This document shows, piece by piece, positions 26,102 through 34,720 of a stretch of 64,000 nt of DNA (positions are counted from its first letter, which is position 1; each line of letters starts with the position of its first letter). The DNA is taken from NCBI GenBank assembly GCA_965554225.1, contig CBEVZC010000001.1, positions 1-64,000 of the forward strand. The letters are read 5' to 3'. This DNA is from BMS3ABIN04 sp965554225 (lineage in GTDB: Bacteria; Bacteroidota; Ignavibacteria; Ignavibacteriales; Melioribacteraceae). The notes under the pieces were generated by a model, which was not told the DNA's origin, did not search any database, and saw only the letters and a program-made list of their open reading frames with translations. The position numbers and the translations under genes are program-made.

Positions 26102-27103
26102 ATGTCTCAAGACTATTATCAACATACACATTCAACAGATTTCGCTTATGAGCAGAAGGGAAAAAAATCCTATTGGATTCATATTTTATTGTTCTTGATA
26201 ACACTTATCACAACAATTATAGCTGGAACAGAATGGACAACCGGTACTATGGGTCCTTATACTTTTTCAGACTTATCAATAGGACTGCCGTACGCATTAT
26301 CTGTTCTTTTTGTTTTATCGGTCCATGAGTTCGGGCATTATTTTGCTGCATTGTATCACAAAGTTAACGCAACTCTGCCGTATTATATACCGTTTCCACC
26401 AATACCGGGATTTTTTAATTTCGGTACAATGGGTGCGGTGATTCGCACAAAGTCACCTATTCCAAACAACAAAGCAATGTTTGATATTGGTGTTGCCGGA
26501 CCGGTAAGCGGATTTATTGCATGTTTAATTGTTCTTATCTATGGTTTTACACATTTACCGGGTAAGGAATATATACTTGCCATCCATCCCGATTTTTTCT
26601 CGCCGAATTTTGGGCACGGTGAATTATCCCTTCAATTTGGTGATACATTGCTTTTTGCTTTTCTAAGAGAAATTTTAACAAAGCCGGGTCAATTTGTTCC
26701 GCCGATGACAGAAGTCTATCATTATCCTTATTTATTGGTCGGCTGGTTCGGGCTATTTGTTACCGCAATGAATATGATTCCCGTTGGACAGCTTGACGGC
26801 GGACATGTTGTATTCAGCATGTTTGGTGGAAAGAAGCATGAAAAAATTGCAAGTATATTTATGGTTTTATTATTAGCCTTAGGAATACTTGGAATTGTCG
26901 ATACTATATTGGAACTAAATTTTCATATTGGATGGAGCGGATGGTTGTTCTGGGCTATAATTCTTTACTTCATTATTAAAGTTAAACATCCGCCGGTAAG
27001 ATATTTTAGTCCGTTGGATAAAAAGAGAATGGCATTAGGTTACTTCAGTCTGTTTATTCTGGTTATTTCATTTTCGCCAACGCCGTTTATAATTTCTTTT
27101 TAA
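26102..27103 (+). CDS. site-2-protease-like M50 membrane metallopeptidase
   Basis: A 333-residue polytopic membrane protein of the M50 family, which cut peptide bonds within the membrane. The zinc motif is H75EFGH79 and the third ligand is D232 in GQLDGGH; AGPVSGF lies between. The N-terminal 30 residues are polar. The layout, with a PPIPGFFNFGTMGAVI segment right after HEFGH, resembles plant EGY and related bacterial M50 proteases. The gene starts immediately after the stop of the DUF1207-like gene and is probably co-transcribed with the cluster; whether it belongs to the same process is unknown. Confidence 0.9.
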   Translation: MSQDYYQHTHSTDFAYEQKGKKSYWIHILLFLITLITTIIAGTEWTTGTMGPYTFSDLSIGLPYALSVLFVLSVHEFGHYFAALYHKVNATLPYYIPFPPIPGFFNFGTMGAVIRTKSPIPNNKAMFDIGVAGPVSGFIACLIVLIYGFTHLPGKEYILAIHPDFFSPNFGHGELSLQFGDTLLFAFLREILTKPGQFVPPMTEVYHYPYLLVGWFGLFVTAMNMIPVGQLDGGHVVFSMFGGKKHEKIASIFMVLLLALGILGIVDTILELNFHIGWSGWLFWAIILYFIIKVKHPPVRYFSPLDKKRMALGYFSLFILVISFSPTPFIISF

Positions 27104-27561
27104 TATTTTGTTTACCAACCATAAAATTCTTACACGTCAAAATTTGGCTGCGGATTACTAATAAGAGTCCTCTGAAAAAATAAATTTTAGATTAATATTT
27201 GCCACTCTGAGCGGACTTGTACGCCTTAATGTAATCGAAGTGTGAAAATAGAATAAAATCATAGTTCTACTAAGCTAACCATGAATAATTCAGCAATTTA
27301 TCAGAAGTCTCAATTAAATATTAAAAAGTATTTGTACCCTGGAAATTACCGGTTTATTATTTCATTTGGTTGCTCGTAAAAACATATTATTACTTACTGT
27401 AGAATCATAGTCTTTAACAATTAAGCTAATGAAGAAAAAATATAAAAAGTAAAGGATTCAATAAAAAATCATTGACATATTGAAGAAACTTTTTAAATTT
27501 AAAATCAGATTAACTTCAATTAGTTTTAAATTTTATTGTTTAGTTATTAAGGAGTCGATTT
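27104..27561. other. intergenic region with REP-like sequence and a promoter candidate
   Basis: No gene is supported before the ribosome site at about 27550. At 27203-27244 lies CACTCTGAGCGG...ATCGAAGTGTG, of the 'ACTGAGCGAAGTCGAAGTG' type of dispersed repeat common in FCB-group genomes. TTGACA at 27472-27477 with TTAAAT at 27493 could be a promoter for the downstream surface-protein genes. Confidence 0.5.
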
Positions 27562-27714
27562 ATGTCAAAAAATTCCCTCACTTGCCACGGCGAAGCTTGG
27601 CGAAGCCGAACCAATTACAGCGAAGCAGAACCCAAACGAGAAGCAATGCGAAGCAGAACCCGTTACAACACAACCGTTCTGAAACCGAATTACATCAAAT
27701 TAGTCCAGCGTTAA
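27562..27714 (+). CDS. short ORF of repeat-derived sequence with strong ribosome site
   Basis: A 50-codon ORF (MSKNSLTCHGEAW...) preceded by AAGGAGTCGATTT, the best ribosome site in this region. Most of it is built of GC-richer GCGAAGC-type repeats, including GCGAAGCAGAACCC twice (27620-27633 and 27648-27661), and it is out of frame with the large ORF that overlaps it. It looks like an original gene start into which a repeat was inserted, rather than a functional protein; a leader peptide is the alternative. Confidence 0.35.
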   Translation: MSKNSLTCHGEAWRSRTNYSEAEPKREAMRSRTRYNTTVLKPNYIKLVQR

Positions 27715-27806
27715 CCGGACAAGAAAAAATATTGAAAAACAAAAGTAAAATTAGATTATTTGACTTAAAACCTAACTTTACACAATTATTATCTTACCTA
27801 TCACCT

Positions 27807-30290
27807 TTGAAGTTTGACATTTCACGTTTGTCCTTTTTATTTCTTTTATCTTTTTACTTTATTCTTTTATCTTCCTTAACGGCGCAAGTAAAGATAAAAG
27901 AGAAAGTAGAGATAAAACTGAAAACAAAAGTAGTAAATAATAAAACTTTTAATGTTACAGCTTCGACACATACAATAAAAGCGGTTTTTGATTGGGACTC
28001 ATCAGGTATTACTCATCAGGATTTAAGAGCCAAAATAACATTGATAAGCTATGAATGTAAATTTGATACTTTTAAAGCTGAATATGGATATAACGGTCAT
28101 GAAGAAGTGGAAACAAGTACGGATTTAGCAGGCACATATATAGTTCAAGTTCATACTCAAGCTAACAATTATTATACTACACATGATTCTACATGGTTTG
28201 ATTTTGGGATTGGGGGGAAAACATGGTTTTTTGTAGACGGGAAAAAAATAGATGGATCAAGTGGTTCAATACGCCCATGGAGATCGGATTTAGTTTTTAC
28301 ACCAGATAAAGGGGCGTTATGTCCGGGAGAAGCAATAGATTATGAAATTGGAGATTCAAATAATACTTGTAAGAGTATTAAATGGTCTGCTGTAGCTGAT
28401 CAAATCACACTATCTGTTATTCAAGGAGCTCAGTATGTATCGTTTTATGATGTTAGTGGACAAAATTTAGGAACAACAATAAGCGGATTGGAAGAGAACA
28501 TAAACAAATATCAACTAAAGTACGATAATCCCAATACCGCAACAAACAAGGATGAAAAAGTAATTCTGGAAGTAACAGTAAACGGAATAAGTACAAGAGA
28601 TACGTTGATAGTATATCCGAAATCGAATAATTATTTTGTAAATGGCGAAATAAAGGATAACGTTCAAAGAATCGTCGAAAACGAAAAACTAACAATGCAA
28701 GCATGGTTGGAAAGCGGGGGAATATGCGGTGGAAAGATTGAATCCTCAGACAATACTACATATACAGCGGAAATTATACAAGGTGCGGAATATGGTGAAC
28801 TATTAAATCCTAAGAATGATTCCAAAGGGGATTCGTTGGGAGGTATAGTTGCTGAAAATGATAAAATATTGATTGATTTTTATGCAAACGGAACTATACC
28901 TGCAAACGATAAAGAAATAAAAGTACGCATCAGCAACTCAAAAGAAAATACACAACCGTTGGAATTATCGTTTCTTGTTGGTCCCTCGGATGTAGTAGTA
29001 ACATTTGAGCCAAAAGAATTAGCAGCCGGGGATACGGCAAACGTAATTATTAAGCATAGAAAAGAAGACGGAACTTTGGAAAACTTTCCAAATGACCAAG
29101 ACTATGAAGTTCGGCTTATTGAAGGAAATGATTATGGTACAATATTATCCTCTAACGGAGCAGATACATCAGATTATTTTGAATCTGTTTCTGATGGAAT
29201 AAAGTTTATTACTTATAAGGATATAGATACAAACAATGTTGAAGTAAGACTAAAAATAAGTACATATTATTTTCCATTAGCATCAGTACAAGAAAGTGGA
29301 AATAAAGGGAAGAGTAATGTAAATGGAGTTGCTTTTGTTGAACAAATTTATGGGATTGGGAGTATTGTTATTAAAAAAGATGAACACAAACTTAAAATCT
29401 TAAAACCATCCTTACTAGTAGAACCGTACATTTATTATATAAATGCAACTCCCACAATGCCAAATATTACATTACGTGCTGAACGTTCCGTTATTTTGAA
29501 TCTACCAGGTGAAACAGCTAATTGGACTTGCACACTTTCGTATAGCTATCCAATCGTTTACAGTACAAGAATGCCAAATGGAGATACATTAACCAGTACG
29601 CAAACATACACTAGAGAAACTACATTCGATGGGAGTGATGTAACAGAATGGAACTTAAATTTTAACAATAGTGAACCAATAATAGGTGGTGAAGCTAGAA
29701 TTACAGTAACGGCAACTGTTGATGGTGAGCAATATGCAGATACTATTGTTGTTTATATTAGAGGAGAAAATCCGGATGATGCAGACGTTGAAGCGGCAAC
29801 CGATGATAATGGTCAATTAACAATGATTGAAACCGAAGTTCCTGGATATTCCCAATTTGATACTGAAACTTATGCAGTTCCGAATGACGGATTACCGCTT
29901 CGGAGTGATGCTGACGATCATGGATGGGGATTAGGTCAAATTGATGATAGATATCATATTATAACTACAGAATTATTATGGGACTGGACAGCAAATTTAG
30001 AGTGGTCATTAAGTTATTATAATGGGCATAGAGATAGAGCTGAAAGACGTTTGGAAAATGATGGTAATTTAGATAACCCTATAGCTGGACATACACGCCA
30101 AAGCATGATAGATTATGAGGGCTATGCAAGGTATAATAGCAATTGGTATGCCCATGTATGGGAGTGGATACCCCCAACAGAACAGAACCCTGGTCGCTGG
30201 GTTCGGAATGTTACTATATTGCTGGATGGAGAAAGAGTTTATAGTGGAGAAGTTGACAGACATCTGCAAAATTATGAAAGCAATTATTAA
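27807..30290 (+). CDS. large secreted protein, Ig-like regions and a possible lytic-transglycosylase-like C-terminus
   Basis: The frame is open from TTG 27480 (936 codons), but its first 109 codons overlap repeat DNA and lack a sensible start. TTG 27807 yields a convincing signal peptide (MKFDISRLSFLFLLSFYF..., cleavage near LTAQ) and an 827-residue mature-type protein; no strong ribosome site precedes it. The middle is beta-rich with repeated Ig-like strands. Near the C-terminus, E784/E786 (ORF numbering from 27480) in MIETEVPGYSQFD and G817-LGQIDDRYH826 resemble the catalytic glutamate and the GLMQ(V/I)D.RYH motif of goose-type lysozymes and lytic transglycosylases. No T9SS sorting domain is present. 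The next two genes follow closely in the same direction. Confidence 0.7.
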   Translation: MKFDISRLSFLFLLSFYFILLSSLTAQVKIKEKVEIKLKTKVVNNKTFNVTASTHTIKAVFDWDSSGITHQDLRAKITLISYECKFDTFKAEYGYNGHEEVETSTDLAGTYIVQVHTQANNYYTTHDSTWFDFGIGGKTWFFVDGKKIDGSSGSIRPWRSDLVFTPDKGALCPGEAIDYEIGDSNNTCKSIKWSAVADQITLSVIQGAQYVSFYDVSGQNLGTTISGLEENINKYQLKYDNPNTATNKDEKVILEVTVNGISTRDTLIVYPKSNNYFVNGEIKDNVQRIVENEKLTMQAWLESGGICGGKIESSDNTTYTAEIIQGAEYGELLNPKNDSKGDSLGGIVAENDKILIDFYANGTIPANDKEIKVRISNSKENTQPLELSFLVGPSDVVVTFEPKELAAGDTANVIIKHRKEDGTLENFPNDQDYEVRLIEGNDYGTILSSNGADTSDYFESVSDGIKFITYKDIDTNNVEVRLKISTYYFPLASVQESGNKGKSNVNGVAFVEQIYGIGSIVIKKDEHKLKILKPSLLVEPYIYYINATPTMPNITLRAERSVILNLPGETANWTCTLSYSYPIVYSTRMPNGDTLTSTQTYTRETTFDGSDVTEWNLNFNNSEPIIGGEARITVTATVDGEQYADTIVVYIRGENPDDADVEAATDDNGQLTMIETEVPGYSQFDTETYAVPNDGLPLRSDADDHGWGLGQIDDRYHIITTELLWDWTANLEWSLSYYNGHRDRAERRLENDGNLDNPIAGHTRQSMIDYEGYARYNSNWYAHVWEWIPPTEQNPGRWVRNVTILLDGERVYSGEVDRHLQNYESNY

Positions 30291-30310
30291 AAATTACCGA
30301 GGAATTAACA

Positions 30311-32743
30311 ATGAAAATCAAAATTATTATTATATTAATACTACTTGCAAAGTTGAGTCTTGCACAAAATCCTCACTACTATTTTGATAGATTCGAGCAT
30401 TCAATAATAGAACCGATCACAGTTTATAGTGTTGATCTTGTAACCGGTCAAAAAGAGGTCTTATTTTCGGAAGATGATAAAATTTATGGCGTTCCTTTAG
30501 TATCACCCGATCAAAGCCGTATTTTTTTTCTTCAACAAACCAAGCTTTATGTCTATAATGCAGAAACTCAAACTATCGATACACTATTAGGGCATAGTAA
30601 TATCGAAAGTCTCAATAGCATTTCATTTGTTCCTTCAACAAATGAAATATATTTATCCTATATTAAACGCGATGCAAAAGTTATAGACGTAGAAAACCAC
30701 GAGATGGAGGTTACTTATCTTTCTTTAGATAAAAATACTTATGCTTTGATTGATACAATATTCTTTTATTCAAATTACAATACGGTTCTATCTAGAAGTG
30801 GAGATAAAGTGTACGAGTTAAAAAAAAGAACTGATGGAATATATTTTAAAAGTGTTGATACCAGAACTTTTGAACGCGATTCACTTGTGATTGAAGGATT
30901 TGATAACTTAGAAAATATTTACCAACCATATTTTATTGATGCAAATAATGGTTACGTATTTATCAGTTATATAAATTTGGCTGTTACAGAATCACATTTT
31001 ATTGTTTGTGATCCCGAAGAAGGTAAAAGTATTTTTGATGGTAAAAATATAAAAACAATTCGTATTCCCCCATTTGGGGAAGCATTAACAAACAATGGAG
31101 ATATGATATTTCAAGATAAAGATAATTTTTATGTACTTAGCCACGAAACCGGAAAACTACGTAAAAGGTTAAAATTCCATTTTAATGAGCCGACAACTGA
31201 CCCGCACGCTTTAAGAATTTCACAAAAAGCAAAACTCTTAATCCTAGGAGACACTTTATATTATTTGCCGAAAAATCCCGATGATTTGGAGTATTCCCAA
31301 TTATTGACTTATGAAGTAGGAAGCGGTAATATAAACGATGACCAAACAGATATGGAGCTATTGGATATGTTACTTGAAGACCCAAATGAGCTATATCAAA
31401 ATGGTTGGATATTAAATGAACCGACAAAAGATAAATACAACACATTATTAATCAATGCAAAAACATACCTAACACAAGGAGATACAACATCAACAAGATC
31501 AGAGTTAGAGCAAGTATTAGCAGAATGTAGTAAAGATAGTTTAACAAATATTACAATTGACGCCTATGCACTTCTCACATTTAATGCAAAAGAATTATTT
31601 GACAGACTTCCGGAAGAACAAACCTACCCATACCTAAAAGTTAATTTTAAGGATAGTGAGGGTAATTTTATTTTAGACGGCTCTTTGCAATACTATGATG
31701 CCGGCTGGCAAGATGCAACAGATAACGGAGACGGTACATTTAATGTAGAGACGGAAAAAACAACCGTTAGTTTAAGAATGCATTATGCCGGTGCTAGCCA
31801 AACTGTTTCAAATGTAGAAGCACAAAACAACAGTTATACTTTTACAACAGTTAATGCAACTGTTCAATTGCTAGATAGCAAAAACGAAGTGTTAGATGGT
31901 GGAACAGTACAATATTACGCTTCCGGTTGGAAGGATTTTGGAGATGCAACCAATGGAGAAGTAGCAAAAGAACTGTTACCGAAAGAATATAGTTTTAGAA
32001 TGAATTACGGTGGAGCAAACCAAGATAAAAAACAAGATATCGGAGCAAATCCGGTAGTTGTCTTTCAAACAGTTGCTGCAAAAGTACAGCTTCAAGATTC
32101 ACAAGGTAACTTGCTTAGTGGTGGAACAGTACAATATTATGCATCCGGCTGGAAGGACTTTGGAACAGCAGCAAATGGAGAAGTAACCAAAGAACTACTT
32201 CCAAAAGAATATAGTTTTAGAATGAGTTACGGTGGAGCTAACCAAGATCAAAAACAAGATATCGGAACAAATTCGGTAGTAGTTTTTCAAACAGTAAATG
32301 CCAAAGTGCAGCTTCAAGATTCACAAGGTAATTTACTTCCTGGTGGAACAGTTCAATACTACGCATCGGGTTGGAAAGAATTTGGAGATGTAGCAAATGG
32401 AGAAGTAACCAAAGAACTACTTCCAAGAGAGTATAGCTTTAGAATGAGTTATGCTAATATTTCTAATGATAAGAGTCAGGATATAGGCACAAACAGCACG
32501 GTAATATTTACAACAGTACAAACAACCGTAAAAGTAAAAGATGCAAATAATCAGTCTATAGACGGAGCAGAAGTACAATATTACGGAAGCGGTTGGCAGA
32601 CGATAGGGACAACGGTTAACGGAGAAGTAACGAAAGAATTGCTGCCAAAGGAAATAACATTTAAGGCAATATATAATTCAAAACAATCACAAAAGCAGCA
32701 AGATATAAGCGGTAATAGTTTAGTAGAAATAACAATAGAATAA
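30311..32743 (+). CDS. secreted propeller-like protein with five tandem QYYxSGW repeats
   Basis: An 810-residue exported protein with a signal peptide (cleavage about after LSLAQ). Residues about 20-350 are strand-rich with repeated short blades, propeller-like. Residues about 350-440 are helical. Residues about 443-810 consist of five repeats of about 70-75 residues, each with (V/L)QYY.(S/A)GW, a G(E/D)V..ELLPKEYSFRM.Y segment and a final VVFQT. Repeats 2-4 are near identical, also as DNA (222-base unit). Such repeats form beta-sandwich stalks or adhesins in other surface proteins. ATG 30311 follows CGAGGAATTAAC. It lies between the lysozyme-like protein and a T9SS cargo, so a surface role is likely. 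Confidence 0.75.
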   Translation: MKIKIIIILILLAKLSLAQNPHYYFDRFEHSIIEPITVYSVDLVTGQKEVLFSEDDKIYGVPLVSPDQSRIFFLQQTKLYVYNAETQTIDTLLGHSNIESLNSISFVPSTNEIYLSYIKRDAKVIDVENHEMEVTYLSLDKNTYALIDTIFFYSNYNTVLSRSGDKVYELKKRTDGIYFKSVDTRTFERDSLVIEGFDNLENIYQPYFIDANNGYVFISYINLAVTESHFIVCDPEEGKSIFDGKNIKTIRIPPFGEALTNNGDMIFQDKDNFYVLSHETGKLRKRLKFHFNEPTTDPHALRISQKAKLLILGDTLYYLPKNPDDLEYSQLLTYEVGSGNINDDQTDMELLDMLLEDPNELYQNGWILNEPTKDKYNTLLINAKTYLTQGDTTSTRSELEQVLAECSKDSLTNITIDAYALLTFNAKELFDRLPEEQTYPYLKVNFKDSEGNFILDGSLQYYDAGWQDATDNGDGTFNVETEKTTVSLRMHYAGASQTVSNVEAQNNSYTFTTVNATVQLLDSKNEVLDGGTVQYYASGWKDFGDATNGEVAKELLPKEYSFRMNYGGANQDKKQDIGANPVVVFQTVAAKVQLQDSQGNLLSGGTVQYYASGWKDFGTAANGEVTKELLPKEYSFRMSYGGANQDQKQDIGTNSVVVFQTVNAKVQLQDSQGNLLPGGTVQYYASGWKEFGDVANGEVTKELLPREYSFRMSYANISNDKSQDIGTNSTVIFTTVQTTVKVKDANNQSIDGAEVQYYGSGWQTIGTTVNGEVTKELLPKEITFKAIYNSKQSQKQQDISGNSLVEITIE
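31850..32740 (+). repeat. 222-bp tandem repeat inside a coding sequence
   Basis: Units begin at 31850, 32072, 32294 and 32516, exactly 222 bases apart; the first three are highly similar at the DNA level (for example ACAGTACAATATTA and CAAGATATCGGA recur in register) and the last is more diverged. One still more diverged copy precedes at about 31637. Unit length divides by three, so gain or loss of copies keeps the frame. Confidence 0.88.
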
Positions 32744-32744
32744 A

Positions 32745-32810
32745 CTTTGTGTAACTCTGTGTCTTCTTTGTGGTACTTTGCGGTTTTTCTTTATCACAGA
32801 GAGTACAAAG
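32745..32810. repeat. imperfect inverted repeat of CTTTGTG type
   Basis: CTTTGTGTAACTCTGTG (32745-32761) and CACAGAGAGTACAAAG (32795-32810) are imperfect inverted copies, with further CTTTGTGG and GTCACAAAG copies around. It fills the gap between two surface-protein genes and is of the 'CTTTGTGT..CTTTGTGG' kind of dispersed element. Confidence 0.6.
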
Positions 32811-32839
32811 GAGTCACAAAGAAAAATGGAGAAAAAAAG

Positions 32840-33508
32840 ATGAGAATTTTAATAATATTGATAATGTTAATGAGTTCAACACTAATGTTATCACAGCAAT
32901 TATATGAAATACCGTTTTCATCAAAGGGGAATAGCATTGAATTAACGGTATCGAACACATCAAAGATAAATCTAAAAAATGTAAAAGTATCTGCAGAAGA
33001 AGTGCCGGCGTGGATAGAATTTGACGAACAGGAAGAAACGATATCACAATTAGAGGGGAATAAAGAAAGAGCGGTAACATTTAAGTTTACCGTTAAAAAA
33101 GAAGCTCCTGTAAAAGAAGAGACAAAGCTAAAATTCAGAATAACCAACGGGCGAGGCGAAAGCTGGGAGAAAGAAATAGCAGTGGAAGTTAGTCCGCCGA
33201 AGGAATTTAAGCTCTACCAAAATTACCCGAATCCGTTTAACCCTAGTACAACAATAAGTTATACAATTCCAACGTTAGAGACGTTACATGCAACGTCTCC
33301 ACAATTAACAACAGTACGATTAACAATATTTGATATTTTAGGCAGAGAAGTGGCAACCTTAGTAAACAAAGAACAGCAACCCGGATTTTACAAGGTTAAT
33401 TGGTCGGCCGGCAATTATGCAAGCGGAATGTACATTTACCAAATAATTGCCAAATACAAAAGCGGTGAGAGAAAAATACAAAGGAAGAAGATGCTGCTGA
33501 TGAAATAA
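32840..33508 (+). CDS. secreted protein with T9SS type A sorting domain
   Basis: A 222-residue exported protein. A signal peptide (MRILIILIMLMSSTLMLSQ) is followed by one Ig-like domain of about 100 residues and then the T9SS C-terminal sorting domain: FKLYQNYPNPFNPSTTISY, FDILGREVATLVN, GFYKVNWSAGNYASGMYIY and a basic end. Proteins with this domain are exported by the type IX machine and anchored or released at the surface. The frame is open to 32747, but ATG 32840 has GGAG upstream and begins the signal peptide. The loop after YTIP is widened by a palindrome-encoded insert (TLETLHATSPQLTT). Confidence 0.85.
   Translation: MRILIILIMLMSSTLMLSQQLYEIPFSSKGNSIELTVSNTSKINLKNVKVSAEEVPAWIEFDEQEETISQLEGNKERAVTFKFTVKKEAPVKEETKLKFRITNGRGESWEKEIAVEVSPPKEFKLYQNYPNPFNPSTTISYTIPTLETLHATSPQLTTVRLTIFDILGREVATLVNKEQQPGFYKVNWSAGNYASGMYIYQIIAKYKSGERKIQRKKMLLMK
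33278..33299. repeat. palindromic REP-like element inside the T9SS-domain coding sequence
   Basis: GAGACGTT (33278-33285), ACATGC, AACGTCTC (33292-33299): an 8-bp perfect stem. It belongs to the widespread GAGACGTTGCATGCAACGTCTC type of dispersed palindrome and is translated in frame within a variable loop. Confidence 0.75.
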
Positions 33509-33886
33509 AAATTAGAAATCAGCAATTTGTAGTTATGATTTATGATTTTGCAGTCTTGGAAGGGAGAAATTATCCCGTCATTTTGGCGGGATATCTTTAT
33601 TTGTTGGCAACAAGTTCTTTTTTGTAAAAATATATTTGCAACCGAATTGTTGGTCAGCTTAATCTGTCTTGACAAAAGTATGTTTTTTACATATTTTGCA
33701 TCAAAAAATATGAGGATATTTAAATTTATTGGTTATTTGCTACTTTTTTAATTTTTAGATGTTATTCAAAATAAAACTGTTTCTGTTGTAGTGGAGTTGC
33801 AAATATCCGTAACTAAGAAATTATTCCTTATTTCAATTCGGTATGTCTCTCCCTTTTTAACCACAAAATTATAGTAGTCTATTTTT
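33509..33886. other. intergenic region with one hairpin
   Basis: No credible gene. TATCCCGTCA (33571-33580), TTT, TGGCGGGATA (33584-33593) form a 10-bp stem with one G-T pair, followed by TCTTTATTT; it may terminate the upstream surface operon or be a dispersed 'CCCGCCAAAATGACGGGA' palindrome. The remainder is AT-rich; the promoter of the lipoprotein gene must lie in its second half. Confidence 0.6.
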
Positions 33887-34720
33887 ATGCATATAGAAAA
33901 AAAAGTATTGCCATTTCTGATTTTAATGAGTTTGTTTATTCAAAACGGCTGCAATAATATCCCAAACGATATTGTAGAACTAAAAAATGTAGATTATAAA
34001 GTTGTTAAAATTTCTGCACCTGATACTTTGGTTTACAATCCAAGTGATTCTTCCTTTACTTCCTCTTTATCCATTGAAAATACGGAAACAGTAAAGAAAG
34101 TCTGGTTTTCTATCTCCACTTTAGACGGAACTGACTTTTTAAAAGAGAATGTAGTTATGTCAGACAATGGAGACACACAGGGGAGCGGGGATAAAATTAA
34201 GGATGATGGAATTTATTCAGGTAAAACAATACTTGGAAAAAATATTAATAGTGCAAAATATGAAGTTGATTATTTTATAGAGGATAACATTCGGAAAGCT
34301 CCGGAAAATATTGTAAAAGTTGGGATCAAAGAATTTTATTTCCAAAGCGCTGTTAGTAATTCGGCGCCGGTATTAAGTGATTTATCTATGCCGGATAGTG
34401 TTAATAGAGGAGAATCATTTATTTTCTCAATAAAAGTTGACGATGTAAACGGGTTGACGGATATTGCCGGCGTTTATTTTGAGCTTTATAGACCGGATAG
34501 CACTATTGTAAATACAGGTTCCGGCGATACAAAATTCCCAATGTTTGATGATGGAAATGTAAGCCAATCAGGTGATGAAACTGCGGGAGATGGAATCTAT
34601 TCGTTGAAAAACAGTTTCGTTTCAACTTCGCAAACCGGTCTTTGGCGTTTTGAGTTTAGAGCTTTTGATAGAGCGCATGCATTAAGTAATTCTATTACTA
34701 AAAAATTGTTGGTAAAATGA
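33887..34720 (+). CDS. surface lipoprotein with Ig-like domains
   Basis: A 277-residue protein beginning with a lipoprotein signal (hydrophobic run, then IQNGC with the lipidated cysteine at residue 22). Two beta-sandwich-like domains of about 110 residues follow, each ending in the repeated pattern G(D/S)GDxxxGDGIYS (DKIKDDGIYSGKT and DETAGDGIYSLKN), reminiscent of calcium-binding or cadherin-like loops found in FCB-group surface proteins. Its stop overlaps the start of the next gene (ATGA), so the lipoprotein and the propeller protein are made together. Confidence 0.75.
   Translation: MHIEKKVLPFLILMSLFIQNGCNNIPNDIVELKNVDYKVVKISAPDTLVYNPSDSSFTSSLSIENTETVKKVWFSISTLDGTDFLKENVVMSDNGDTQGSGDKIKDDGIYSGKTILGKNINSAKYEVDYFIEDNIRKAPENIVKVGIKEFYFQSAVSNSAPVLSDLSMPDSVNRGESFIFSIKVDDVNGLTDIAGVYFELYRPDSTIVNTGSGDTKFPMFDDGNVSQSGDETAGDGIYSLKNSFVSTSQTGLWRFEFRAFDRAHALSNSITKKLLVK

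Noticed and set aside
33509..33751. Two overlapping ORFs of 69-79 codons in the gap after the T9SS protein
   Set aside because: They run through a hairpin repeat, have no good ribosome site and no recognisable sequence.
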